The notes under the pieces: model-generated
The model's database searches: none
What the model was told of the DNA's origin: nothing
What the model saw: the letters and a program-made list of their open reading frames with translations, nothing else
IMG/VR virus record: IMGVR_UViG_3300025652_000242
Coordinates: 1 to 34,772 of that record
Origin: a virus
Length of the DNA stretch: 34,772 bases
Strand: one strand, 5' to 3'
Part shown: one piece after another, positions 15,691 to 24,205 of the stretch
Position numbering within the stretch: the stretch's first letter is position 1
Layout: each line of letters starts with the position of its first letter
Made by a program: the position numbers and the translations under genes

Positions 15691-15703
15691 GGTTTTAAGA
15701 ACC

Positions 15704-16621
15704 TTAAGCTCCTTGAGAACCAAAAACTCCACGCCAGTTAGAGACACCGAATGAGTATCTTTCTCTAGCTCTGTACCTAATGTTACCTGTTGAAAATTCA
15801 GGTTCCATAGAAGTTTCCATTCCTGTTCTGTTGAACATTTTTAGACCTTCTCCATCTGCATTAACCGATGTCATAATAAAATAAGCATCAGGGTCATTCA
15901 GATAATGGTTTACGCTGAATCCATTTGGTACTGAAGATTGGTTTTTAATTGAGTTAATGTCATTATCTGCTGTTGACACTCTACCCGGAGTATTTAAAAG
16001 TCTATCCGCAATAAATGTTAATTGTGGTGGGACGATTAATTTATCAGGTCTAACTGCAATAGTTAGGTTTCTGTCATCAACAAATGTTGATATATCAATT
16101 ATATTATCTTCAAGTGAAGTTTCATTTAAGTCAGCCATTGTTGTAGCTCTGTTACGAGCTGTTCCACCACCCGCTAACGGATGTGCTGTGGATATTAATT
16201 GCTGTCCATCACCAATAGCAAAGTTAGCATCGAACGCATTGTTTAATACGTTTGCTCCTTTTACTTCTTTGGTGTGCTGCATTGAACGTGCCAATGCTTT
16301 TGTGTATCTTCTACCTAATTGGTCATACAGATTATCTTCGATTGCCTCTTCAGTTAAAGCAAAAGCAAGAGCCACAGTTTCGTGTGTATATCTTGCTGTA
16401 TATCCTTCTGAAGCATTATCAAAGTTAACGCCTGCACCCTCTTCCTTGACAGGAGCTGCACCAAATCCAACTACAAGCACTTCTTCTTCAAAAGCTCTAT
16501 CTGAGTCTTCTATAGAATATAGTTCTTTGTATTCTTCATTGTTTTCGTCATATTCAAGTCCAAAAAGTGCATTTAGACCGGGTTCCAGTTCTTTCGCCAA
16601 TTGTGCGCGTGAAATAGCCAT
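15704..16621 (-). CDS. major capsid protein (HK97-type fold, gpT-like)
   Basis: A 305-residue protein. It starts MAISRAQLAKELEPGLNALF and has a helical N-terminal arm with acidic residues. It continues with the P-domain-like pattern HETVALAFALTEEAIEDNLYDQ, a spine-type helix TKALARSMQHTKEVKGANVL, then GDGQQLISTAHPLAGGGTARN. The 'L.ST.HP.AGGGT.RN' segment is highly characteristic of Mu gpT-like and marine phage major capsid proteins. The C-terminus GMETSMEPEF...YRARERYSFGVSNWRGVFGS fits the last strands of an HK97-like fold. It lies after scaffold and decoration-like genes and before a strong terminator, as expected for the most abundant virion protein. Confidence 0.88.
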   Translation of the reverse strand: MAISRAQLAKELEPGLNALFGLEYDENNEEYKELYSIEDSDRAFEEEVLVVGFGAAPVKEEGAGVNFDNASEGYTARYTHETVALAFALTEEAIEDNLYDQLGRRYTKALARSMQHTKEVKGANVLNNAFDANFAIGDGQQLISTAHPLAGGGTARNRATTMADLNETSLEDNIIDISTFVDDRNLTIAVRPDKLIVPPQLTFIADRLLNTPGRVSTADNDINSIKNQSSVPNGFSVNHYLNDPDAYFIMTSVNADGEGLKMFNRTGMETSMEPEFSTGNIRYRARERYSFGVSNWRGVFGSQGA

Positions 16622-16632
16622 CTAATTACTCC

Positions 16633-17217
16633 TTATGCTAAGCCTGCGCCTTTAACGCCTGCTATGTGATTTTGAATTACAACTAGAACATTTGTGTTTG
16701 CTGAAGCAACGTCTGAGTTATCAGGGTCTTGACTAATGTCAATTGCTTTTAGCGGCAAACTTGTTGCAGTTGCGCCTGTTGTTACGTCTAACTCTGCTCC
16801 TGAGATACCAGTATAGGTACTTCCTGAGTTTGTATAGACGATATCAAAGTTACCAAACAAGTCAGCCACTGGGAAAGTGTCGTCTGCTTGGACTTCAAAG
16901 ACCGTATTAGGGTCGTCATGTATAAAAGCAATTATGTCTGAAGCGTTAGTGCTTGCAGGGTAATAATTACTAAATATTTGCTCTGATGTTGTTGGGTCTG
17001 TGTACATACAACCGTTGAATACGCCAACTATAGGAACTGTTCCACCATCTGCGTGGATTTCAACACCACCACCAGTAACTTGCATTACTAGGTCGCCTTG
17101 AAAAATACTTGTTCCGTAGTTTGCTGCTATTCTATAACGGCTTTGTCCGCCTGAATAGGGTGAGCCACCCATCATTCTTACAGGCTTAAGACCAAATGAA
17201 GCGTCTTTATTCGCCAT
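16633..17217 (-). CDS. head protein, possible capsid cement/decoration protein
   Basis: A 194-residue beta-rich protein starting MANKDASFGLKPVRMMGGSP. 'FGL.PV....GSPY.G....Y.I....' is a recurring start of proteins encoded immediately before marine phage major capsid genes. Later strands include FQGDLVMQVTGGGVEIH and IVGVFNGCMYTDP, compatible with a small beta-barrel. It has no signal peptide or catalytic motif. Its stop is 11 bases from the capsid gene start. A decoration or capsid-stabilising role is inferred from position and composition. Confidence 0.75.
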   Translation of the reverse strand: MANKDASFGLKPVRMMGGSPYSGGQSRYRIAANYGTSIFQGDLVMQVTGGGVEIHADGGTVPIVGVFNGCMYTDPTTSEQIFSNYYPASTNASDIIAFIHDDPNTVFEVQADDTFPVADLFGNFDIVYTNSGSTYTGISGAELDVTTGATATSLPLKAIDISQDPDNSDVASANTNVLVVIQNHIAGVKGAGLA

Positions 17218-17225
17218 AATTTATC

Positions 17226-17702
17226 CTACCTTTTTTTTCCAAATGATACATTAGATTTTCTATTAGAATCATATTTAACGTACCTGTTATTTCCTTGAAC
17301 TTCATTGAACATTGTATTATCCAAAGCTTCGTTCTGTTGAACATTTTTTTGTTTATAATGCTCGTTCCTTTCTTTAACAGTTTCGCTAGGTATTTTTGCT
17401 AATATCAAACCACCTACTGATATGACTCCTGCGTGTCTTCCATGCTCTATTGTAGGTAAAGGGAAATCAGGTATTTCGTCTTGTCTGACAAATTCCCATC
17501 CTTCTCTCATTCTAGCAGAAACATTGTTTCTGTCTTCTACACCTACATACTCTGACCTAATCCATCGGTATTGATATCCCTCAGGAGCAGGCGGAGTTTC
17601 AAGCATCCTCGCAGGCTGCCATGGTTTTCTTCTAGCGTTTTTATCGTGTTGCTCGTCATCACGAGATTGGCGTGTTGTATTTTCAATTGCATCTATGTCC
17701 AT
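17226..17702 (-). CDS. head-cluster protein of unknown function
   Basis: A 158-residue hydrophilic protein. After a charged N-terminus it has KPWQPARMLETPPAPEGYQY and RWIRSEYVGVEDRNNVSARM, then GWEFVRQDEIPDFPLPT and GVISVGGLILAKIP. The 'PP.P.GY..RWIR.E..G..D..NV..R...GWE.V' pattern is common in marine phages between scaffold and capsid genes; no function is known to me. The C-terminal 40 residues are Asn/Gln/Lys-rich and disordered. The start codon overlaps the scaffold stop. It is probably an assembly or structural component. Confidence 0.72.
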   Translation of the reverse strand: MDIDAIENTTRQSRDDEQHDKNARRKPWQPARMLETPPAPEGYQYRWIRSEYVGVEDRNNVSARMREGWEFVRQDEIPDFPLPTIEHGRHAGVISVGGLILAKIPSETVKERNEHYKQKNVQQNEALDNTMFNEVQGNNRYVKYDSNRKSNVSFGKKR

Positions 17703-18628
17703 TATTTTGCTCCTTCAAGTTTAATCATTTCTTTACCTACTCTTTTCAGCCACTCTTCTTGTGACATTCCGTAAGGTTTCAAATTGCTCTTTACGGAAGC
17801 ATGGTTAGAATTAATTTTAATACCGCTTTTCTTCCCTTGTGTTCCTTGGCGACTTCCGGAGGAAGCAGAAGCAACTCTTTGCACAGTTGAGTTGGTATCT
17901 TTTGATACGCCTTCAGGTTTTTTCCTTAATTCAGGATAAACCTTTGTAAGTCTTTTGTCTAATTCTTCATAATATTCATTATCATGACCGTCAAAACCTT
18001 CGTTTATTAAGTCCTCATGAATACCCATTGCAGTGTATGTCTTGACTCTGTCCTGTTGGAACCAGTCATTTTCTTTTTGCCATTCAACTGCTTTAGAATC
18101 AGGCTTAGGTTTATCATACACTTGTTGTGGCACATTTTGTACACTTTGTGGCACATTTTTAAAACTCTGTTCTTCTTGGCTTTGAAGCTGTACTTTAGCC
18201 AATCTGACTCTTTCTTCTTCTAAAGAAACCTTGTTTAAAAGTTCAACGCTTTTTACCTCTAGGTCAGGGTCGTTAGTTTCTCTTGCTTTTCTGTATAAAT
18301 CTTCTGCTTGTTGCCTTTGAGATTTAACACGATTCTCATATTCCTCAGTGTAGCTTTTGTCTAAAACATTAGCTCTACTTTTAACTGAGTTATATTCGCT
18401 TGAAAGCTGTGTGTATTTGGATTCATATTCAGCAGCTTTTTGTTCTGCTATACGAATTTTATCATTCAGCTTGTTTATTCTTTTTGATACACCTTTAGTG
18501 TACTTATCAAGTTCATCGTCTCCGCCTGAGTCGGTTTCGTTTACAGGTTCTTCGTTAATAGGTGTATCTTCTACATCTACAACAATATCTTCTGCTTCCA
18601 CTTGATTTTCATTATTAATTTCGTTCAT
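17702..18628 (-). CDS. putative scaffolding protein
   Basis: A 308-residue highly charged helical protein. Residues 1-38 are acidic. About 40-165 form continuous coiled-coil-like helix (RINKLNDKIRIAEQKAAEYE and onward). A Gln/Pro-rich linker follows (SVQNVPQQVYDKPKP), then the EWQKENDWFQQD region. The C-terminus is basic, as in scaffolds that bind capsid subunits through a positively charged tail (QEEWLKRVGKEMIKLEGAK). It sits between the co-chaperonin and the head genes. No protease domain is visible. The scaffold assignment rests on composition and order. Confidence 0.8.
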   Translation of the reverse strand: MNEINNENQVEAEDIVVDVEDTPINEEPVNETDSGGDDELDKYTKGVSKRINKLNDKIRIAEQKAAEYESKYTQLSSEYNSVKSRANVLDKSYTEEYENRVKSQRQQAEDLYRKARETNDPDLEVKSVELLNKVSLEEERVRLAKVQLQSQEEQSFKNVPQSVQNVPQQVYDKPKPDSKAVEWQKENDWFQQDRVKTYTAMGIHEDLINEGFDGHDNEYYEELDKRLTKVYPELRKKPEGVSKDTNSTVQRVASASSGSRQGTQGKKSGIKINSNHASVKSNLKPYGMSQEEWLKRVGKEMIKLEGAK

Positions 18629-18639
18629 ATATATTCTCC

Positions 18640-19095
18640 TTATACTGAAACAATGTCATCAGGGTCTAAAATAGTGGCTATGACTTCGTCATCATTTAAA
18701 ATTCTGACTTCGCTTTCATCGGCCAACCTAAACCTAGAACCCGCATATCTACCTATTAATATCCACTGTCCTTTTTCACACCAAGGTTTTGCAAACCTTT
18801 TTGTGTCTTTATAACAATCAGGACCCATGGCTACAACATAGGCAACAACGGTTGCTAGGGTTTCTCTATCAATGGTTTCCTTTACCAACTGGATTCCACC
18901 TTCTGATACTCCTTTACCTTTATAAGGGAGTACCAACATGCGCCAACCAGTTGGTTGAGGCATCCTTTCAAGAATACTTTTATCTAATAAACTGGGGTCT
19001 AAAACTCTGTTGTCCTCTTCAACAAAAGCTTTGTCTAAGTTAATAGTTTCCTCTTCTATCTTCTCATCAACTTTTTTCTCTGCTTCACTATTCAT
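18640..19095 (-). CDS. GroES/Cpn10-like co-chaperonin
   Basis: A 151-residue protein. Residues 1-48 are an acidic extension not found in ordinary GroES. Residues about 50-146 follow the Cpn10 barrel: GWRMLVLPYKGKGVSEGGIQ (first strand and mobile-loop position), VVAYVVAMGPDCYKD (the 'G.VVAVG.G' strand), WCEKGQWILIGRYAGSRFRL (equivalent to 'VKVGD.VLF..Y.G') and DDEVIATILDPDDI (C-terminal 'E.DIL.VL.' element). It would cap host GroEL and help fold phage proteins. It is encoded right before the scaffold and capsid genes, so the capsid protein is the likely client. GroES-like genes are known from T4 (gp31) and from several marine phages. Confidence 0.82.
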   Translation of the reverse strand: MNSEAEKKVDEKIEEETINLDKAFVEEDNRVLDPSLLDKSILERMPQPTGWRMLVLPYKGKGVSEGGIQLVKETIDRETLATVVAYVVAMGPDCYKDTKRFAKPWCEKGQWILIGRYAGSRFRLADESEVRILNDDEVIATILDPDDIVSV

Positions 19096-19285
19096 TCAAA
19101 TCTCCTTTTTCATGTAAGTGTTCTTTTATCTTATCATGAATATAGGATAATGCAGATATTTCACCCATTAAAAATTGATATTTTTCCATATCTTTAATGC
19201 CACCTGACATTAAGATATCCTTAATTTGCTCCTCTCTTTGATTTAAGTCTTTACGGAGAGCATGAATAAAATCATACCTATCCAT
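19088..19285 (-). CDS. small helical protein of unknown function
   Basis: A 65-residue charged protein, predicted all helical: MDRYDFIHALRKDLNQREEQ, then DMEKYQFLMGEISALSYIHD. It has no Cys pair, signal or membrane segment. It overlaps the co-chaperonin start by eight bases and follows the 54-residue basic gene closely. The 'Y....G....L......I...L' helix-turn-helix-like pairing is seen in many small phage head-cluster proteins of unknown role. Confidence 0.6.
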   Translation of the reverse strand: MDRYDFIHALRKDLNQREEQIKDILMSGGIKDMEKYQFLMGEISALSYIHDKIKEHLHEKGDLNE

Positions 19286-19288
19286 ATT

Positions 19289-19453
19289 TTAAAATATGCC
19301 GTTAAACTTATTGCCTCGTAATGCAGCTCCTTTACCTCTGCTTACTCCTTTGCCATAACCCGGTTTATGTGCTGTGTCCACTTTTACCTTTTTTGGTTGC
19401 GACAAGGCAATGCTTCCTTGACCTTTTATTGTGATGGAAGTTTTTGCTTTCAT
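19289..19453 (-). CDS. 54-residue basic Gly-rich protein (small gene)
   Basis: I found this by translating the gap by hand. ATG at 19453 is preceded by GGAGT (six bases upstream) and the frame gives 54 residues ending FNGIF. The product begins MKAKTSITIKGQGSIALSQP. It has the segment GYGKGVSRGKGAALRGNKF, a Gly/Arg/Lys pattern that recurs in small proteins of marine podoviruses. It fills almost exactly the space between the Lys-rich protein and the 65-residue gene, three bases before the latter. The function is unknown, and its charge suggests nucleic-acid or portal association. Confidence 0.65.
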   Translation of the reverse strand: MKAKTSITIKGQGSIALSQPKKVKVDTAHKPGYGKGVSRGKGAALRGNKFNGIF

Positions 19454-19462
19454 AGTTACTCC

Positions 19463-19759
19463 TTATTTGGTTTTCTTTGTAGTAGTTTTTTTGGCTACTG
19501 TTTTCTTCTTTGCTGTTGTTTTTTTCTTTGCAACAGTCTTTTTAGCTTTTTTCTTTGGTGCTTTACCACCCTCCCATGCTTCATTAACATCAGGAGTAGA
19601 TAGGTCGTCTGCTATATAATGACCTTTATCGTCTCTAGCTCTTTTTGCATCTTCAACCACTGGTGCAATTTCTTCAACCTTTGGTGCTTCTGCTGCTTTT
19701 ATTTCAGCTTTTTTCTGTTTTATTTGTGCTACTATTTTTTCGTTAATTGAACTTGTCAT
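19463..19759 (-). CDS. Lys/Ala-rich protein with histone H1-like tail
   Basis: A 98-residue protein. The N-terminal 60 residues are helical and mixed-charge (NEKIVAQIKQKKAEIKAAEA). The last 32 residues are almost only Lys, Ala and Thr, in repeats such as KKTVAKKKTTAKKK. Such tails resemble H1-like and AlgP-like DNA-condensing tails. The start overlaps the portal stop by four bases. I infer DNA binding near the portal or in the head; a regulator of host or phage DNA compaction is the alternative. Confidence 0.65.
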   Translation of the reverse strand: MTSSINEKIVAQIKQKKAEIKAAEAPKVEEIAPVVEDAKRARDDKGHYIADDLSTPDVNEAWEGGKAPKKKAKKTVAKKKTTAKKKTVAKKTTTKKTK

Positions 19760-22257
19760 TTATTCATCCTCGCTTGTAAGTCTATTAGTTTTAACTCAGC
19801 TTGTTGCTGTAGTCTTTGTTTGGCAATATCATTTTTTTCATTACCAATTAAAGCTTGTTGGTCAGCTTTTTGTTGTTGTAATTGAAGCTCAGTACCGCTT
19901 TCCATGGCATCTTGTTGTTCTTTAGCCATAAATTGTTGGTTCTTCATTTCAATTTCTTTGTCACGCAATCCAAGTTCTTGTTGTCTTATTGCAACAAGTG
20001 GGTCGTCTTGCTGTGGTGGTTGTACTGAAGTTAAAAATTCATTGGATAATTGAGCAAGAATAGGAGAGCTAAAGCTTTCTATAATTCCCTGTATTTGCTG
20101 TTGCATGCCTGCTTGCGTTTGTGGGTCTGCCTGTTGTGCTTGTTGCAACATACCTTGTATCTGTTGTTGTACTTCAGGTGGCATTTGTTGTTCAGCCATT
20201 TGATTAGCCATAAATTGTAAATGCTGCATTACATGAGCAATAATTACAGATTGAAGCTGTGGATTCATCATAACAGCTTGTGTTAAAAATAGTGTTTTAT
20301 GTGCCTCTACATGTGCTTCATGGTTCTGCTCAGGAAACGCCTGTTGTGGTATTCCTTGCAATAATCCACTATTTTCTATACCTGCATCAACAGGTTTTGG
20401 TGTATTGTCAGCAGGCGGCATAAGTAAAGTTTCTATATTATCTACGCCCAAGGCTGCATACATTCTTCTGTAAGCCTCATAAATACCCTGTGGACCATGT
20501 AATTCAGGGTTTGATTGAACCATTGTTAATAGCTCTTGAGCCATAATAACTCTTTGGCTCATAGAGAAAATGTTAGGGTCTGATACCGGTATTACGTCTA
20601 CTCTGTTATCAAAATCTTCTACTTTTACTTCTTTAGAGCCGCTTCCTGTTTCGTATGGATAGACAGGTGGTAAAAACTCTTGGAAGATTCTTGCTAATAT
20701 TTTAAATTCATTTTTTTGTGCATAGTGCAATCTTTTATGTATAGCACTCATTACCTTGGTGCCTTTTTCTAAAAGAGCTACTGTCGTTCCAACAGGCATT
20801 GCTGCATTACTATCACCGATATTCATATCAGCTATAGCTGCAAATCTTTTGCCTGAATCTACTAATAAACCAAGTAAGCTAAATAAAACATTGCTTGGCT
20901 CTTTGTAAGGTAATGGCATTAAAGAATCTCTTAATGCTCCGCCGGGTGCATCTACATCTCTAAACTCTCCCGGCTGTAAGGGTGAGGCTTCGTCTCTTAT
21001 TCTAATTCCTCTTGCTTTAAAACCTGCAGGCAGGTTGCTTAATGTTCCTGCATCTATTAACTGTCTTAATATTGATGTAGAGGCTTTAGATAAGCCACCA
21101 ATCATGTGTGATAAACCTAGTCCGTAAAAACCAAGTCCCGGTAAAAACTTGTATTGTACAAAATAATTTATTTTGTTTCTGTATACGTCTTCAGGCACAT
21201 AGTTTCTTCTAATAGACAATATTTGTTGCGATGAGTCATCTATAGTAATGATATAAGGTATTTTTAAACCAGTCGGCTCACCCATATCATCAACATCCTC
21301 AAACCCCTCTATTTCTGCAACAGTGTGTATTTCGTATATTCTTCTTTGTTCATCATCACTGTAATCAGGCTCAACACCTTGTATTTTGTCTATTTCTTTG
21401 TCTATGTTATCTCTAATTACAGACTCGTTATCATTTAAGTCTACATCAGCATAAAATCCTGATAACTGCATTTTTCTTACTTCATTGTTGCTCATAGAGA
21501 CTACATGAGTAACTCTTTCTGCTGATAATAAGTCTGTTGCGTTATAAGGTACAAGCAAATCTTCTGCAGGAATAAACTTGGACATAGGCCTATTTTTGGC
21601 TGCATCGTAATACACTTTCTTAAAAGCACTACCTGATAACGGTAGATAGAACAACAATTGGTCTAAATCAGGGTCATACTCAGGCATCTCATTCATGATG
21701 TAATAATTCATAAATTCACACACTCTTTCAGACTGCATTTCTCTTTCAGCATCTCTTCTGCCTACTATTTGTGTTTTTATTGGGCCTTGTGCAGGTAATA
21801 GCTCTTTATAAGCTTGTGCTTGAAACTGTGTTACTGCTTCAGATAATATTGGATGTATGACACCACTAGAGCCTTCAAACGGCTGACTTCTTTGTTCGTC
21901 AAACCTCATACCAAGATATTTAAGACCGTCAGTATATGTTTTTTCCCATTCTTTTCTTGACTCTTTATCGTTTTCAACTGAAGAGATAAGTTTTGAAGAT
22001 AGCGACCCCAAGATAGAATCATCTAAATATTCAACCAAATTAGCGTCAAAAGGTATTTCTTCTTGCGCTTCTTCCATTGGCTCATCAAAAGATATAGCGT
22101 CTTCACCTATGGTAATCTCCATAGCATCAATCATTGCTTCATCAAATGTTGGTTCGGGTGCATTTACAGCAAACTCATCCACAGGCACGTTAACAGACTT
22201 GCTTTGGTCTATTACGTCAGGATTGTTTTCTGTTCCTAATTGTCTTTCTGTAACCAT
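19756..22257 (-). CDS. portal protein
   Basis: An 833-residue protein, a typical size for portals of podoviruses with a long C-terminal barrel. After an acidic N-terminus it has WEKTYTDGLKYLGMRFDEQR, then FEGSSGVIHPILSEAVTQFQ, the classical portal segment preceding the wing. It continues with LFYLPLSGSAFKKVYYD and the PAEDLLVPYNATDL strand, and with LGFYGLGLSHMIGGLSKAST near the stem. Residues from about 690 on are Gln/Met-rich helix (QQQIQGMLQQAQQADPQTQ), suited to the barrel inside the capsid. It follows the large terminase with one small gene between, the standard packaging order. It forms the dodecameric DNA channel. Confidence 0.92.
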   Translation of the reverse strand: MVTERQLGTENNPDVIDQSKSVNVPVDEFAVNAPEPTFDEAMIDAMEITIGEDAISFDEPMEEAQEEIPFDANLVEYLDDSILGSLSSKLISSVENDKESRKEWEKTYTDGLKYLGMRFDEQRSQPFEGSSGVIHPILSEAVTQFQAQAYKELLPAQGPIKTQIVGRRDAEREMQSERVCEFMNYYIMNEMPEYDPDLDQLLFYLPLSGSAFKKVYYDAAKNRPMSKFIPAEDLLVPYNATDLLSAERVTHVVSMSNNEVRKMQLSGFYADVDLNDNESVIRDNIDKEIDKIQGVEPDYSDDEQRRIYEIHTVAEIEGFEDVDDMGEPTGLKIPYIITIDDSSQQILSIRRNYVPEDVYRNKINYFVQYKFLPGLGFYGLGLSHMIGGLSKASTSILRQLIDAGTLSNLPAGFKARGIRIRDEASPLQPGEFRDVDAPGGALRDSLMPLPYKEPSNVLFSLLGLLVDSGKRFAAIADMNIGDSNAAMPVGTTVALLEKGTKVMSAIHKRLHYAQKNEFKILARIFQEFLPPVYPYETGSGSKEVKVEDFDNRVDVIPVSDPNIFSMSQRVIMAQELLTMVQSNPELHGPQGIYEAYRRMYAALGVDNIETLLMPPADNTPKPVDAGIENSGLLQGIPQQAFPEQNHEAHVEAHKTLFLTQAVMMNPQLQSVIIAHVMQHLQFMANQMAEQQMPPEVQQQIQGMLQQAQQADPQTQAGMQQQIQGIIESFSSPILAQLSNEFLTSVQPPQQDDPLVAIRQQELGLRDKEIEMKNQQFMAKEQQDAMESGTELQLQQQKADQQALIGNEKNDIAKQRLQQQAELKLIDLQARMNK

Positions 22258-22261
22258 TTTT

Positions 22262-22594
22262 TTATTTTACACCTATAATTTCTTTGTACATAACATCTCT
22301 ATCTTTTTCTGCATCAACAGGATTTTTATAACTTTGTATAGTTCCTGATTCTATTAAAGACCTATACTTGTCTAAAATCTTGTCATTATCTGTCATAACT
22401 TCACCTGTTACTGGGTCAAAAGCAGGCAACAAGTAATGTCTGTCAGGAGCATCGCCAACTGAAACTATTTTCATAGTTACTGTATCTTTGCCTTCTTTGC
22501 CTTGCTTGCCTTTTTGCAAAACGTCATTATGAAAGTTTTGTAAAAACATTTTATTCTTACTAAACCGTTCATTTTGATTTTTGTTTTCAATCAC
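22262..22594 (-). CDS. small protein between terminase and portal
   Basis: A 110-residue charged protein. The N-terminus is Asn/Lys-rich. The middle has TVTMKIVSVGDAPDRHYLLP and DPVTGEVMTDNDKILDKYRS, and the C-terminus NPVDAEKDRDVMYKEIIGVK is helical. It has no helix-turn-helix and is not clearly a small terminase. Proteins with 'HYLLPA.DP.TG...' in this place are common in marine podoviruses, with unknown role. Its stop is four bases from the portal start, so it is cotranslated with packaging genes. Confidence 0.68.
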   Translation of the reverse strand: MIENKNQNERFSKNKMFLQNFHNDVLQKGKQGKEGKDTVTMKIVSVGDAPDRHYLLPAFDPVTGEVMTDNDKILDKYRSLIESGTIQSYKNPVDAEKDRDVMYKEIIGVK

Positions 22595-22618
22595 AGTAAA
22601 TCCATTATATCCATAAAA

Positions 22619-24103
22619 TTAATAATATGATAATGCCTTTCTATCCATAGACATGTCATCTTTATAATCGCTGTCTAAATCAATCAATCCACCCTGCCTA
22701 ATTCTCATTAGAGCCATGGTTGTTGAATCACAAAAGTCATCATTTTCACCAAAGGGAAAAGCAGCAAGCTCTTCTATAACCTCTTCTGCAAAAGCGTCTT
22801 CTGTAGCATATACCATACCACTTTCAAACATAGGTGCAATAGAGTTCATTCTTGCAACCTTATCTTGTCCTCTGCTTGGTGAGTAGGCTTGTACTGGTAT
22901 TCCTATCTTTCTAAGTTCTTGTGTCAATGGCGTACCACTTGCTTTTGCCTCAATTAGTACAATATCCGGTTCCCAGTATTTATATTCTTCTAGTGCTATG
23001 TTTTTTAATTCAGGAAAGTCAACTCTGTGTCTGCTTGCATCCAATAATACAATTGCGCTTTCGCTGCCATCTTCGGGGTCAAAAATACCCCATGTAGTAA
23101 TTGCCGAATAGTCAGCAGTTTCTTTTGCGCTGAAGGCTGTATCGTAACTTTGGATTATGCACTGACAAGTTGGTATACCTTCTTTTTCCCAAGTGTTCCA
23201 CCATTCTCTTTTGACTATAGAGCCACTTTCAGCAGTTGGGTTCTGCATCCATTGTGCGTTCCATTTAGATATTGGCAGTGATGCTTTTACTGATAATAAC
23301 TCTTCTTTTTTCCAAAATTCACCCCATAAAGGTTCTTCTGATTCAGGCATAATTGCAGGAAATTCAACAACCTCCCACTGGTCAGCGTGTGTTTCTGACT
23401 GTCTTTTTAATAATCTACCCGCTAAATCTTTGGTACTCCATCTTGTCATCACAAGTACAATAGTGCCTCCGGGCTGTAATCTTTGTCTTGGACCTGATGT
23501 GTACCATTCCCAAGCTGCGTCCATAGCAGTAGGAGACATAGCATCTTGCTCAGAATGTGGGTCATCTATGATAAGTAAATCAGCACCACGACCTGTAATT
23601 GCACCACCAACACCTGAGTAGAAGGCTTCTCCACCATCATCGGTTGTCCAACGACCTGCTGATTTATTATCGCCTGATAGGTTTATTTCAGGAAAGATAG
23701 CTTGGTATTCATCGGTATCAATGATGTTACGAACTCTTCTACCAAACCTTACAGCTAGTTCTGCTGTATGGGTTGCTTGTATAATTTTTAAACTTGGATT
23801 TAAACCCATCATCCATGCGGGAAAATAGGTAGAGGCAAATTCTGATTTTGAATGTCTTGGTGGCAACATAACCATAAGTCTTTTACATTTACCCTGTGCT
23901 ATACGATTTAGTTTTTCTGCGAGGATTTTATGGTGTCTTCCCATAATAAATCCTTCCCAATGAAATTTTACAAATTCTAAAAAATCACCTCGACATCTAT
24001 CTCTTGCATTTAAGTTTTTCCATTTATCTATGAGAGTTAATGCTTCTACTTGCTCATCTCTTGATAAAGCATCAAATGATTTTATGTTTTCTAAATTAAG
24101 CAT
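22619..24103 (-). CDS. terL: terminase large subunit
   Basis: A 494-residue packaging motor. The ATPase domain has a Walker-A-like MLPPRHSKSE near residue 80, a Walker B LLIIDDPHS with acidic residues near 180, and the coupling-type motif VLVMTRWSTKD near 225. The nuclease domain has SYDTAFSAKETADYSA (first metal Asp), DIVLIEAKASG (Glu) and NDDFCDSTTMAL (Asp) at the C-terminus, the RNase-H-like set. I chose the ATG at 24103; a TTG five codons earlier has no better ribosome site. It cuts and pumps genome DNA into the prohead. No small terminase subunit is recognisable beside it. Confidence 0.93.
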   Translation of the reverse strand: MLNLENIKSFDALSRDEQVEALTLIDKWKNLNARDRCRGDFLEFVKFHWEGFIMGRHHKILAEKLNRIAQGKCKRLMVMLPPRHSKSEFASTYFPAWMMGLNPSLKIIQATHTAELAVRFGRRVRNIIDTDEYQAIFPEINLSGDNKSAGRWTTDDGGEAFYSGVGGAITGRGADLLIIDDPHSEQDAMSPTAMDAAWEWYTSGPRQRLQPGGTIVLVMTRWSTKDLAGRLLKRQSETHADQWEVVEFPAIMPESEEPLWGEFWKKEELLSVKASLPISKWNAQWMQNPTAESGSIVKREWWNTWEKEGIPTCQCIIQSYDTAFSAKETADYSAITTWGIFDPEDGSESAIVLLDASRHRVDFPELKNIALEEYKYWEPDIVLIEAKASGTPLTQELRKIGIPVQAYSPSRGQDKVARMNSIAPMFESGMVYATEDAFAEEVIEELAAFPFGENDDFCDSTTMALMRIRQGGLIDLDSDYKDDMSMDRKALSYY

Positions 24104-24139
24104 TAGGTGGAGAGCCAAAATGTTTTAAAGGACGCTTGA

Positions 24140-24165
24140 CTCTCCTGACACGCTGTTGAGGAGAG
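24140..24165. repeat. inverted repeat between lysozyme and terminase genes
   Basis: Perfect seven-base arms (CTCTCCT and AGGAGAG) flank 12 bases. It sits in the 102-base gap before terL. No T run follows on the minus strand, so it is a poor terminator. It may be an RNA element, or part of a packaging recognition site, which often lies next to terminase genes. Confidence 0.45.
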
Positions 24166-24171
24166 AGAGGA

Positions 24172-24187
24172 GATATTCGTGAATATC
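24172..24187. repeat. GATATTC-GT-GAATATC palindrome before the terminase gene
   Basis: Perfect seven-base arms with a two-base centre form a compact palindrome, the shape of a dimeric protein-binding site rather than of an RNA hairpin. It lies 19 bases after the lysozyme stop and 70 bases before the terL start. It may be an operator or terminase-binding site. Confidence 0.45.
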
Positions 24188-24205
24188 CACAAACAAACAT
24201 GTCAG

